From Sporohalobacter salinus (GTDB lineage: Bacteria; Bacillota; Halanaerobiia; Halobacteroidales; Acetohalobiaceae): 64,000 bases of DNA. Position 1 is the first letter of the stretch. Each line of letters opens with the position of its first letter. The translations under genes and the position numbers were made by a program. The notes below the pieces were generated by a model, which searched no databases, was not told where the DNA came from, and saw only the letters and a list, made by a program, of their open reading frames with translations. Shown in pieces: positions 17,329 through 27,547 of this stretch. The stretch covers positions 32,482 to 96,481 of the forward strand of contig NZ_JAFBEG010000008.1 in the NCBI RefSeq assembly GCF_016908635.1. The letters are read 5' to 3'.

Positions 17329-18378
17329 TTAAACAAATTCCACTTTTAATTCATCCAAAACATTATTAATTCGATTGCAAACAGTACTTTTATCCGAACC
17401 AGCAAATAATAATCCTACTGCATTATAATTGCGATCTAAAATTAATGAACCGCTATCACCTGGCTTAGAAAAAGGTTCAGCAATTATTTGATCATCAAAG
17501 ACTCCTTTCTCACTACCTGTAATCGATACTTCTACTGTAGCATGTACTGCCTTAATTCTAGATTCAGTCATCCCTGTAGTCCTTCCACTTTTAATTACTT
17601 CCATTCCTACTTGAGGCTGCTTTACGCCTTTTACTTTCCCAATCTCTAAAATTTGATCAGTTATCACATCTTCAGAAGTTGGCTTAGCCACTGCACAATC
17701 AACTAGATTATTAGTCTTATTCTTTTGAACAAATTTAATTAAATAAGGAAACTTAATCACATCGCCTATCCCATTTAAAAGATTCTCTACTCCTTGTATA
17801 GCAGCACTTGATGATGGTTCAGTTTTTCTTTTTAATGAACTAAACCTCTTTAAATGTCCAATAACATCACGATTTCGTTCACCGTTATCATGTTGACCAG
17901 GCTGTAAAATAGGATCTCCTTTTTTAGCACGACCATCATAACCAGTACTCATATTAGCTAACACATGATTATTAGATAAAATCAATGATTCCCCAGTTTT
18001 TCTATCTTTAACTACCGCCCCAAAAGTACCAGCCGATATTCTATAATGACCAATACTAGTCCCAGGCTGAGCTGGACGCGAACGTTTCATGCGATCTATT
18101 TCAGCTAGATTAACTTTATTTTGCCCTATCTCTGGGACAAGTAATTCTAATTCACCTACCTCAATTACATCAGTATCAATATCTTCTACTTTTTCAGGTA
18201 CTACTTCATATGATTCTAATTCATTCTTATCTAGCTTTTCTTCAACTAAAACTACTAATGCCTCATCATCCGTTTTTTCATTATCTACTTCTTTATACCC
18301 ACAACCAACACCAACAACATTCTTAAGATCTAATATCTGATTCCAATACTTTTTAACCAACCCCTGTAGTCTTTCCAT
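17329..18378 (-). CDS. Trypsin-like (Nal1-type) serine peptidase
   Basis: The second ATG (18378) is chosen because GGAG sits directly against the first one at 18387; it gives 349 residues. An N-terminal domain (about 1-100, VVGVGCGYKE and an acidic segment) precedes a chymotrypsin-fold domain. Likely catalytic residues are His in LSNNHVLAN, Asp in LVDCAVAKP and Ser in KPGDSGSLI. The pattern fits the Nal1-like putative peptidase group. No signal peptide is visible, so it would be cytoplasmic or in the forespore. The target is unknown. The downstream gene edge has two hairpins. Confidence 0.8.
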   Translation of the reverse strand: MERLQGLVKKYWNQILDLKNVVGVGCGYKEVDNEKTDDEALVVLVEEKLDKNELESYEVVPEKVEDIDTDVIEVGELELLVPEIGQNKVNLAEIDRMKRSRPAQPGTSIGHYRISAGTFGAVVKDRKTGESLILSNNHVLANMSTGYDGRAKKGDPILQPGQHDNGERNRDVIGHLKRFSSLKRKTEPSSSAAIQGVENLLNGIGDVIKFPYLIKFVQKNKTNNLVDCAVAKPTSEDVITDQILEIGKVKGVKQPQVGMEVIKSGRTTGMTESRIKAVHATVEVSITGSEKGVFDDQIIAEPFSKPGDSGSLILDRNYNAVGLLFAGSDKSTVCNRINNVLDELKVEFV

Positions 18379-18528
18379 TATACTCATCTCCTTTCCAAAC
18401 TACTACATACTATTCAAATTAGAAAGAAGACGTGTTACAAAATAAAATCAATATATCCAACTATTCCATATCCGGAAAATAGAAAATGCTAACTTAATTT
18501 CTTAAAAACATTCTCACCTGCCAAATAA

Positions 18529-18560
18529 AAATAAGCAGCCCAGTACTGGGCTGCTTATTT
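18529..18560 (-). terminator. Terminator of the glutamate-synthase-like gene
   Basis: A perfect 32-base palindrome (AAATAAGCAGCCCAGT and its complement) is followed on minus by TTTTATTT. Confidence 0.75.
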
Positions 18561-18590
18561 AAACTATATTCATTAATTTTATATGATTAA

Positions 18591-20237
18591 TTAATATCTT
18601 TTTCTTAAGATTTCTTTAGCCTCTTCATCTAAAGCTTCTGTCATATATGGAATACCTATTTCTCTTTCTGTAGCTCGATTAGCAGACATCAAATCAGATT
18701 GATCAAGTTTATTCAACTGGAACTTTCTTGATCCAGCTAAGAACTGTTGCAAACCAGCGCTTAATTTATCAGCTAATGTCCACATAGCTACTGCACCAAA
18801 TGGAATATTTTCCATTTCATCCTTACCAACTTTATCAGCTACATCATGCCAACCAGCAAAGATAGCTTCTGGACTTTCACCTAATTCTCTAACTGTCTTA
18901 GGTAACTTATCCCAATTACCATTAATCTCTTCTTTTCTTTCTGGACGTAAAACACCTTCAATATTAGAACCAACAAATCCAGCAACCATCGGCGCTCGTC
19001 CCATACAAACTAACTTAACATATGGTGAACCTAAAGCTAATGCCTTGAAAATATGATCCTCTCTAGCTAAACCTCCAGCAAAAGCCAAATCAGGTACTTC
19101 CATACCTTGTTCAGTTAAGATATCAGCATACTCAACTGCTTTAGAATGTAACTGTAACGGAGGTACACCCCAATGTTCCATCATATTCCAAGGACTCATT
19201 CCAGTTCCACCACCGGCGCCATCGATAGTAACTAAGTCTAATTCAGCCTCAGCAGCAAAACGAAGTGCCATAGCCAAACCTCTCATACCGTAAGCACCAG
19301 TTTTAAGTGAAATTCGCTTATAGCCTAACTCTCTTAAATATTCCACTTTATCCATGAACTGTTTTCTTAACACTTCTGGATTAGAAGCATCAGTTCCACC
19401 TAATCTACTATGACGGGCAAAGCTTTTAATTGCTCCTGATTTAAATGCCTCTTGATTAGCCTTAACGGTAGGATCAGGATCGACTACATAACCTCGATTA
19501 GCCAAAAACTTAGCATACTCTAAACTTTCAACTTGAATCTCTCCACCAATATCTTTAGCACCTTGACCCCATTTGATTTCAGCAATTACATCTTCACCAT
19601 AATTTTCGATTACATACTCAGCAACACCATTTCTTGTATCCTCTACATTAAACTGAATAAAGATATCTCCGTACTCATCAGCATAACGCTGATAAATATC
19701 TATTCTACGATCTAATTCAGGTGCTTCAACTACTTTACCATCTTCAAGAACTGCCTCTTGATCAACTCCAACGACATTTTCCCCAATTACAATTGGAAAT
19801 CCTGCTAAAGCCGCTCCAATAGCAAAAGAATCCCAGTACTTTTCAGCAATAAAAGTAGAACCAAGCGCTCCTGTCATAATCGGCACCTTACATTTTGTCT
19901 TAATCTCATTACCGAACTTAGTCTCGATATCTACATTAGGAAAGATACAGTCATCAGCACTATTACTTAAACCCTTTGGTAATCCTTCAGCATTATGAGT
20001 ATAACCCTGAATTCTAAGTGAATGATAACCTACTCCCTCAGCCGTAATATTACTACTTCCAGACGTTATTTCACCAAAGTCTCTTGGATATAACATCTTT
20101 CTACCACGTAAAGAAGACATCCAAGTTTCGCATTTCCCTTTACAATCAGCTCGACATAAGGTACATAATCCAGATTCACAAGGATCTCCCCTATTTACAG
20201 TTCCTAAAACATCTTGCTTCTTCTTCCAATTACTCAT
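18591..20237 (-). CDS. FMN-binding glutamate synthase-like protein
   Basis: The 548-residue protein matches the alpha-subunit FMN/synthase domain (PF01645) without a glutaminase domain. Residues 20-36 hold five cysteines (CESGLCTLCRADCKGKC), a likely iron-sulfur site. Later motifs include ADEYGDIFIQFNVED, HSRLGGTDASNP and TIDGAGGGTGMSPWNMMEHWG, the flavin phosphate-binding region. It could be an archaeal-type glutamate synthase or another FMN oxidoreductase of that superfamily; no GltD or amidotransferase partner is adjacent. An IclR-type gene lies upstream on the same strand, with a palindrome between them. AAGGAGGAGAGAA is the ribosome-binding region. Confidence 0.85.
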   Translation of the reverse strand: MSNWKKKQDVLGTVNRGDPCESGLCTLCRADCKGKCETWMSSLRGRKMLYPRDFGEITSGSSNITAEGVGYHSLRIQGYTHNAEGLPKGLSNSADDCIFPNVDIETKFGNEIKTKCKVPIMTGALGSTFIAEKYWDSFAIGAALAGFPIVIGENVVGVDQEAVLEDGKVVEAPELDRRIDIYQRYADEYGDIFIQFNVEDTRNGVAEYVIENYGEDVIAEIKWGQGAKDIGGEIQVESLEYAKFLANRGYVVDPDPTVKANQEAFKSGAIKSFARHSRLGGTDASNPEVLRKQFMDKVEYLRELGYKRISLKTGAYGMRGLAMALRFAAEAELDLVTIDGAGGGTGMSPWNMMEHWGVPPLQLHSKAVEYADILTEQGMEVPDLAFAGGLAREDHIFKALALGSPYVKLVCMGRAPMVAGFVGSNIEGVLRPERKEEINGNWDKLPKTVRELGESPEAIFAGWHDVADKVGKDEMENIPFGAVAMWTLADKLSAGLQQFLAGSRKFQLNKLDQSDLMSANRATEREIGIPYMTEALDEEAKEILRKRY

Positions 20238-20367
20238 TTTCTTCTCTCCTCCTTAAAAGTAAGATATTCACCTTTTTTATATTAAATTAAAGATTAATAA
20301 CAAAGTATTACATTTACTCTACTACTCAGACAGTCATACTTTGCTCTAGAATATAACCCAGACTGAA

Positions 20368-20384
20368 TTTTCATAATATGAAAA
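20368..20384. promoter_or_regulatory. Candidate IclR operator
   Basis: TTTTCATAATATGAAAA is a perfect 8+1+8 palindrome 130 bases before the glutamate-synthase-like gene. A related half-site, TTTCATATT, follows at 20389-20397. IclR proteins bind short palindromes near target promoters, and an iclR gene is adjacent. Assignment is inferred. Confidence 0.45.
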
Positions 20385-20461
20385 CAACTTTCATATTCTT
20401 TTCATTTGTCTCATTCTATAACTCAATTTATTTTCCTGCTTTATTTTTAAAAAAATAAAAT

Positions 20462-21238
20462 TTATATTCTATAACCTAGTCTAGATGAAATTTGATTAGC
20501 TACTTCAACAACTGCTGTAATTACTTCTTCTTCAATATATTCCTCAGTCATTCTAATACTAGGCCCAGAAACACTTACGGCAGCTATAACATCTCCCTCA
20601 TGATTCTTGATCGGCGCAGCTACACAACGAACTCCTTCTTCCATTTCACCTCTATCTACAGCATATCCATGCTGTCTAATCTCTTTTAATTCTTTTTCTA
20701 AAATTTCAGGAGTTACCTTCGTATTATCAGTAAACTTCTGAAATTCCATCTCAGCAAATAAATCCGCCCACCGTTTAGGATCTTCATAAGCTATTAAGGC
20801 TTTACCTGTACCAGTACAATAAGCCGGCCCTCTACTACCTATCTGGGCAAACATCTTGACCATATTAGTAGAAGCCACTTGATCAACATAGACAACTTGT
20901 CCTTTATCTAAGATAGCTAAATTAGCAGTTTCATTACATTGATCTACTAAATCCTGTAAGTATGGTTTGGAAATAGTAATTAAATCAATATTCTTTTTAG
21001 CTGCATTACCAATTTCAAATGTCTTCAGCCCCAAATAATACTTCCCATTATCCTCTTCTTGTTCTATAAAACCTCGTACTCGCAATGTGTTAAGTAATCT
21101 ATGAACAGTACTGATATTTAAATCTATCTTTTCTGCCAAACTACTTAATGTCATAGGACTTCCTTTATTCGCTAAGGCTTCTAAAATAATCAAAGCTCTA
21201 TCTACTGACTGAACTACCTTTTTTTTGACCATAGCCAT
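20462..21238 (-). CDS. IclR family transcriptional regulator
   Basis: The ATG at 21238 follows AAAAAGGAGGAAT and gives 258 residues; a longer frame to 21319 would add a hydrophobic stretch and is rejected. A winged helix (residues about 7-70, SVDRALIILEALAN, LSTVHRLL-like recognition region) is followed by the IclR effector domain with GPAYCTGTGKALIAY and VAAPIKNHEGDVIAAVSVSGP. The family senses small organic acids or aromatic compounds. It probably controls the glutamate-synthase-like gene just downstream. Confidence 0.92.
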   Translation of the reverse strand: MAMVKKKVVQSVDRALIILEALANKGSPMTLSSLAEKIDLNISTVHRLLNTLRVRGFIEQEEDNGKYYLGLKTFEIGNAAKKNIDLITISKPYLQDLVDQCNETANLAILDKGQVVYVDQVASTNMVKMFAQIGSRGPAYCTGTGKALIAYEDPKRWADLFAEMEFQKFTDNTKVTPEILEKELKEIRQHGYAVDRGEMEEGVRCVAAPIKNHEGDVIAAVSVSGPSIRMTEEYIEEEVITAVVEVANQISSRLGYRI

Positions 21239-21311
21239 ATTCCTCCTTTTTAAACCAACTATAACTAGCCAATTAAGAATTATAAAATATTTAAAATTAA
21301 AGAAATAAAAA

Positions 21312-21340
21312 TAACACAAGTGAATTATTCACTTGTGTTA
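21312..21340 (-). terminator. Terminator of veg
   Basis: TAACACAAGTGAAT and its complement form a 14-bp stem followed on minus by TTTTTATTTC. Confidence 0.75.
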
Positions 21341-21346
21341 AAAGTT

Positions 21347-21613
21347 TTAAACACTGACACAACCAATCTTAGTATTATTTTCTTTTATCTGAACTTCTAC
21401 AGTTTCTGTTAAAATATCCGCATAACTGTAAGATACTTTGCGAGGTGCCCTATCTTCTTCTACCTTAACAACAAAAACATTAGAATAAGTTTCTTCTAAA
21501 ACACCTTCTTTTTCAATTATCTTACGTCTACCTTGGTTTGCTTTTAAACTAACTTGTTTTCCTACAAAAGATTCTAAATCACTCTTTATCTGATTTAAGA
21601 TATTATCCCCCAT
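21347..21613 (-). CDS. veg: Veg protein
   Basis: The ATG at 21613 (AAAGGTGG upstream) gives an 88-residue protein. IKSDLESFVGKQVSLKANQGRRKIIEKEGVL and SYSYADILTETVEV are characteristic of Veg. In Bacillus subtilis veg is a very highly transcribed small gene between ksgA and ispE that affects biofilm matrix gene expression. The position here relative to rsmA, ispE and purR is preserved despite insertions. Two consensus promoters lie directly upstream. Confidence 0.93.
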   Translation of the reverse strand: MGDNILNQIKSDLESFVGKQVSLKANQGRRKIIEKEGVLEETYSNVFVVKVEEDRAPRKVSYSYADILTETVEVQIKENNTKIGCVSV

Positions 21614-21647
21614 AACAGTCCACCTTTCATCTATTAAGGTCTTTATT

Positions 21648-21716
21648 ATTATAACACAGAATATATAAAATGTCAATATAAAAATTAATTATACCAGAAA
21701 GAAAAAGATATGTCAA
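21648..21716 (-). promoter_or_regulatory. Tandem consensus sigma-A promoters of veg
   Basis: On minus, TTGACA (21716-21711) is 17 bases from TATAAT (21693-21688), and a second TTGACA (21676-21671) is 17 bases from a second TATAAT (21653-21648). Both match the consensus at all twelve positions and are offset by 40 bases. Confidence 0.85.
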
Positions 21717-21835
21717 TAGTTATTCTTTATGATATATAATAGGAATTTATATCCTATCTTTTCACTTATTTATATATTTGTCTCATTCTACTTAATATTT
21801 AAATATATTTTATATAGAGCACCTAGCAAATAAAT

Positions 21836-23179
21836 CTAAAAACCTCCAAGTAAATACCCCGCAACTAAAACAATGAATGATACAATCGTAAAGATATATT
21901 TCATATAAGGTTCGAGCCATTTGCCTAAAGGATAATTTGATCCTTGATTTATTTCTTTTCGAGCTTCAGAAACATCATAAACCCAGTAATAAACGATTGC
22001 TGCTAACACTGCTCCAGAAGGTAAAACCAATATAGCAAACAAATTAGAAAATTTATTGAACCAAAGCATATTTAAATTTAAAGGAATTCCAATTAAGAAT
22101 GATACTAGCCCTATACTCCAAACACTTTTTTCTCTACTCCAGTTCAAGCGATCTATAAGGGCTCCAACCGGAACTTCTATCATATTAATAGCTGAACTTA
22201 TAGCTGCAAAAGTAACACAAATAAAGAAGAGTAAACCAAAAATATAACCACCAGGCATTTTTAGAAAGATATGTGGAACAGTCTTAAAAAGCAGAGTAGG
22301 TCCAGCAGCTGGGTCCAATCCAAAAGCAAAAGCTGCAGGAATAATTGTAAATGCTGCAAGTAAAGAAGCACTTAAATTAAAAACAGAAGTTAAGGTTGCT
22401 GAAAGTGGAATATCCTCATTTTGTTTTAGATAACTCCCATAAATCACCATTCCCGCCCCGCCCAAACATAACGTGAAAAAAGACATGCCTAAGGCCATTA
22501 TCCAAGTCTTAATATTTGTTAAGTAAGACCAATCTGGAATTAACAAAAATTCTATTCCTTTTTCAGCACCTGTAAGAGTTAGAGATCTAATTAATACTGT
22601 AACAATAATCATATAAAATAATGACATCATATATTTATTTGCTCTTTCAATGCCATTTTCAATACCTGATCTAACGATGAGTATTGTAATAAAAACACCT
22701 AGAGCATGCCAGAAAATACTTTCTGGAGTACTAATAAAATTCCCAAAATAATTAGCAATATTGATAGTATCAAAAGAACCCGTAATTGCTAATGAAAGAT
22801 ATTTAAGTATCCATCCCATCACAATTACATAGAAAATAAAAACTCCTGTAACTCCAATAACAGGAATTACCCCTAATTTATCACCATTTTCTTTATTTTT
22901 TTCTTCAAATACTCCATTAAAGGAACCAATCGGCCCCCTTCGCTGGCTCCGCCCAAGAGAAAATTCCCCCATTAACCCTAGAGTAGATAATCCAAATAAG
23001 AAAATTAAGTAGGGAATCAAAAAGGCTACTCCCCCAAACTTACCAACTCGCCAAGGAAACATCCAAATATTTGCTAGCCCCATGGCCGAACCAACACATG
23101 AAATAATAAATCCAAACTTCCCTGAAAAAGTTTCACGTTCAGTAGAAGTTGATTTATCATTATTCAAGTCAGAACTCAT
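21836..23179 (-). CDS. Neurotransmitter:sodium symporter (NSS) family transporter, probable tyrosine uptake
   Basis: The 447-residue protein has about 11-12 membrane segments and the NSS signature in TM1 (GFIISCVGSAMGLANIWMFP), where the unwound helix binds Na+ and substrate. Bacterial NSS members carry single amino acids; Tyt1 of Fusobacterium and TnaT of Symbiobacterium carry tyrosine or tryptophan. It lies directly downstream of a tyrosine phenol-lyase gene on the same strand, separated by a hairpin at 23256-23294. Tyrosine transport is therefore inferred from context. Confidence 0.9.
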   Translation of the reverse strand: MSSDLNNDKSTSTERETFSGKFGFIISCVGSAMGLANIWMFPWRVGKFGGVAFLIPYLIFLFGLSTLGLMGEFSLGRSQRRGPIGSFNGVFEEKNKENGDKLGVIPVIGVTGVFIFYVIVMGWILKYLSLAITGSFDTINIANYFGNFISTPESIFWHALGVFITILIVRSGIENGIERANKYMMSLFYMIIVTVLIRSLTLTGAEKGIEFLLIPDWSYLTNIKTWIMALGMSFFTLCLGGAGMVIYGSYLKQNEDIPLSATLTSVFNLSASLLAAFTIIPAAFAFGLDPAAGPTLLFKTVPHIFLKMPGGYIFGLLFFICVTFAAISSAINMIEVPVGALIDRLNWSREKSVWSIGLVSFLIGIPLNLNMLWFNKFSNLFAILVLPSGAVLAAIVYYWVYDVSEARKEINQGSNYPLGKWLEPYMKYIFTIVSFIVLVAGYLLGGF

Positions 23180-23255
23180 TGTATCCTCCTTCGCTGAATA
23201 TTTTTCAATAATCTGAATTTTCTTACAATAAAAATAATAAATTAAAAGCTACTTT

Positions 23256-23294
23256 AAGATCTCGAGTAAATTATAACAAACTACCCGAGACCTT
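23256..23294 (-). terminator. Hairpin between tpl and the transporter gene
   Basis: On minus, AAGGTCTCGGGTA pairs with TACTCGAGATCTT (13 bp, two G-U pairs). It may end or attenuate transcription between the two genes. Confidence 0.55.
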
Positions 23295-23312
23295 AATCAA
23301 TATTACTTTTAA

Positions 23313-25043
<1,731 letters not shown>

Positions 25044-25214
25044 TAATTAGGTGCCTTTAGTTACGGCTAAAGGAGAATAGGGAATCAGGTGTAAATCCTG
25101 AACGGGTCCGCCACTGTAACTGACCAGCTAGTGCCTATAATCCACTTGGATATTTTAGTATTCAAGGAAGGAAAGGGGATATTAAGTCAGAAGTCAGGAG
25201 ACCTGCCTAATTAT
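25044..25214 (+). promoter_or_regulatory. Cobalamin (B12) riboswitch
   Basis: Conserved cobalamin aptamer segments appear in order: TTACGGCTAAAGG, GGGAATCAGGTG, the core GTCCGCCACTGTAAC, and the B12 box AGTCAGGAGACCTGCC. The element leads into a terminator and then a cobalt-uptake operon, so high adenosylcobalamin should reduce expression. Confidence 0.93.
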
Positions 25215-25273
25215 TTAACCTACTTAGCTCTTCGATGACAAGAATAGTAGGTAATTAGGGTTTTACTAATTAT

Positions 25274-25310
25274 CTTCAATCTCTTATTTATCGAGGTTGA
25301 AGTTTTTTTG
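25274..25310 (+). terminator. Riboswitch-controlled terminator
   Basis: CTTCAATCTC pairs with GAGGTTGAAG (10 bp, one G-U) and is followed by seven T residues. It lies just 3' of the B12 aptamer and is its likely expression platform. Confidence 0.8.
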
Positions 25311-25320
25311 TTTTTAGGAG

Positions 25321-25380
25321 GTGATTAATAAATATAAGAAAATTTTAAGAAATAAATTAATTATAATAAAGTTGAACTAA
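25321..25380 (+). other. Possible leader peptide after the B12 riboswitch
   Basis: TTAGGAGGTG is followed by a frame of 19 codons (GTG ATT AAT AAA ...) ending at 25380, 35 bases before the first structural gene. The GTG is fused to the Shine-Dalgarno sequence, so initiation there would be awkward; ATT is the next codon. It may be a leader peptide or a leftover. Confidence 0.25.
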
Positions 25381-25415
25381 ATTTAAAACATCTTTAAAAA
25401 AGGAGAGAAAATGAA

Positions 25416-26201
25416 ATGAAAAAAATCTGTTCAATTTTAATGTTAAGTTTAATTTTAGTATTAAGTATTACAGTAGTAGTTTCCGCTCACTTTCAAATGA
25501 TTTTACCTTCTGACGATATAGTCATGCAAGGAGACAAAAGAGAAATAAATTTAGATCTTATCTTTACTCATCCAATGGCCGCTTCACATACTATGGATAT
25601 GAAAAAGCCACAAAAATTTGGCGTCTTACATAAAGGTAACAAAAAGAATCTACTAAATACTTTAAAATCAACAAAGATAATGAATGGCAAAGCCTTTGAA
25701 ACATCTTATCAGCTTAGAGGCTTTGGAGACTTTGTCTTCTATCTCGAACCAGCACCTTATTGGGAATCTGCTGATGAAGTTTATATTACTCAATATACAA
25801 AAGTAGTCGTCAACTCTATGGGAGTAACCAGTGACTGGGATAAAGAAGTTGGTATGAAAGCAGAAATTGTTCCTCTAACTCGTCCTTATGGTCTATGGAC
25901 TAATAATATTTTTAAAGGAGTAGTCAAAAAGAATGGAAAACCAGTTCCTTACGCTGAAATTGAAGTAGAATATTTTAATGAAGGTAAATTTCCTAAGCTA
26001 AAAGGAGATGAAGTAACTAAGTTACCAAATGCTGCTTATACCAGCCAAACCATTAAGGCAGATAAAAATGGTGTCTTTACTTATGCTATGCCTAAATCAG
26101 GCTGGTGGGGCTTCGCAGCTTTGATGAAAGGCAAACCGATTGATGGTAAAGACCATGAACTAGGAGCTGTTATGTGGGTTAAAACAAAAAATATGAAATA
26201 A
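25416..26201 (+). CDS. DUF4198-type periplasmic protein of cobalt/nickel uptake (CbiK/NikK-like)
   Basis: The 261-residue protein has a signal peptide (MKKICSILMLSLILVLSITVVVSA) and then AHFQMILPSDD, the N-terminus typical of DUF4198 proteins that accompany CbiM-type metal transporters. A late GVFTYAMPKSGWWGFAAL segment is also typical. These proteins are thought to help metal capture or regulate the transporter outside the membrane. The histidines in FTHPMAASHTMDM could bind metal. It is the first gene behind the B12 riboswitch, which favours cobalt over nickel. Confidence 0.85.
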   Translation: MKKICSILMLSLILVLSITVVVSAHFQMILPSDDIVMQGDKREINLDLIFTHPMAASHTMDMKKPQKFGVLHKGNKKNLLNTLKSTKIMNGKAFETSYQLRGFGDFVFYLEPAPYWESADEVYITQYTKVVVNSMGVTSDWDKEVGMKAEIVPLTRPYGLWTNNIFKGVVKKNGKPVPYAEIEVEYFNEGKFPKLKGDEVTKLPNAAYTSQTIKADKNGVFTYAMPKSGWWGFAALMKGKPIDGKDHELGAVMWVKTKNMK

Positions 26202-26218
26202 ACTAACTTAATAATGAA

Positions 26219-26240
26219 ACTTCTTTTAATTAAAAGAAGT
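26219..26240 (+). terminator. Intercistronic hairpin before cbiM
   Basis: ACTTCTTTTAATTAAAAGAAGT is a perfect 22-base palindrome without a U-tract. It may stabilise or process the mRNA rather than terminate it. Confidence 0.4.
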
Positions 26241-26284
26241 CTCTCATATAAAATTGTAGTTAATTTGAAAGGAAGGTGATAGGT

Positions 26285-26896
26285 ATGCACATTTCAGAAG
26301 GAGTTCTTTCAGCACCAATTTTACTAACAGGCGCTGCAGCTTCAGCTACAGGAGTCGCTGTCGGATTAAAAACAATGGATAATGAAGATATTCCTAAAAT
26401 AGCTATAGTGTCTTCAGCTTTATTTGTAGCTTCTCTGATACATATTCCTCTAGGTCCAACTAGTGTTCATCTTATTCTTAATGGAGTTGCTGGCATATTA
26501 TTGGGATGGCAGGTCTTTCCTGCTTTTCTTATATCTTTATTTTTACAGAGTGTTTTATTTCAATTTGGAGGCCTTACTACTCTAGGCATAAATACAATTA
26601 ATGTAGCTTTTCCTGCTATAATTGGTTATTATTTATTTAATTTTTTATTAAAGTTTAATTTTAACGATAAACAAATTATTTTAGGTGTAATATCTTTTAT
26701 CTGTGGAATAGTTCCAGTCTTTTTAACTACAATTATGTTAGCTATTTCTCTTATATTTACTGACGAATCTTTCTTTGAGATAGCCCAACTTACTATATTT
26801 AGCCATCTACCAGTCATGATTATTGAAGGAATTATTAGTACTTTTACTATAATCTTTATCAAAAAAGTTAAGCCAGAAATTCTAAAGGAGGAATAA
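26285..26896 (+). CDS. cbiM: ECF-type cobalt transporter membrane component CbiM
   Basis: The ATG at 26285 (AAAGGAAGGTGA upstream; an earlier GTG is on that site) gives MHISEGVLSAP. In CbiM/NikM the N-terminal Met-His-Ile segment inserts into the metal pocket, so the start matters and is well supported. The 203-residue protein has about six membrane helices, with HIPLGPTSVHLILNG and GWQVFPAFLISLFLQ typical of the family. It is the substrate-specific unit for Co2+. Confidence 0.93.
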   Translation: MHISEGVLSAPILLTGAAASATGVAVGLKTMDNEDIPKIAIVSSALFVASLIHIPLGPTSVHLILNGVAGILLGWQVFPAFLISLFLQSVLFQFGGLTTLGINTINVAFPAIIGYYLFNFLLKFNFNDKQIILGVISFICGIVPVFLTTIMLAISLIFTDESFFEIAQLTIFSHLPVMIIEGIISTFTIIFIKKVKPEILKEE

Positions 26897-26902
26897 TAAA
26901 AA

Positions 26903-27547
26903 ATGAAAAATAGTAAATTGAAATATAAGCAAAATCTATTTACTTGTATTTCCTTTAACATTTGTATTACTCTATTGATAATGTTAATATTAACATTGCC
27001 GGTATATGCTCATAGAGTTATTTCTTATTCTTATATTGAAGGTAATAATATTGTTGTTGAAGGAAGTTTTGATGATGGTAGTCCTACCAAAAAAGCTAAA
27101 ATAGAAGTATATAATTCTTCAGGAGAAATGATATACGACGGAAAAACTAATGCACAGGGAATTCATAAGTTTAAAATACCAGAAAAAGATAACTTAAAAA
27201 TTATATTAAAAGCAGGAATGGGGCATCAATCAACATCTAATATTAAAAAAGAAGATCTACCTAAAATATCTAATTCAAGTACTCAACAACAAACTACAGA
27301 AAAGTCTAAACAAATCAAAACTACTGAAATTAATGAAGATAAATTACGTTCTATTGTCAGAGAAGAGCTATCTAAAGAATTATCCCAAAAGTTACCTCAA
27401 GAAATAGCCCCTATAAAAAAAGAATTAATTCAGCTCAAAAACAAGAAAAAACCTGGTATCACCGAAATTTTAGGAGGAATAGGTTATATTTTTGGTTTAA
27501 TGGGAATTGCATTATATTTTAAAACAAAAAGGAATGAGTCAGTTTGA
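26903..27547 (+). CDS. CbiL/NikL-like accessory membrane protein
   Basis: The 214-residue protein has an N-terminal signal or anchor (about 20-37), an extracytoplasmic beta-rich part (HRVISYSYIEGNNIVVEGSFDDG, residues about 38-105), a Gln/Lys/Glu-rich coiled segment and one C-terminal membrane helix (about 185-205). This is the layout of the small L component found in K-L-M-Q-O metal transporters. It follows cbiM by 6 bases and overlaps cbiQ by 4. It likely replaces CbiN. The name is inferred mainly from architecture and context. Confidence 0.7.
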   Translation: MKNSKLKYKQNLFTCISFNICITLLIMLILTLPVYAHRVISYSYIEGNNIVVEGSFDDGSPTKKAKIEVYNSSGEMIYDGKTNAQGIHKFKIPEKDNLKIILKAGMGHQSTSNIKKEDLPKISNSSTQQQTTEKSKQIKTTEINEDKLRSIVREELSKELSQKLPQEIAPIKKELIQLKNKKKPGITEILGGIGYIFGLMGIALYFKTKRNESV

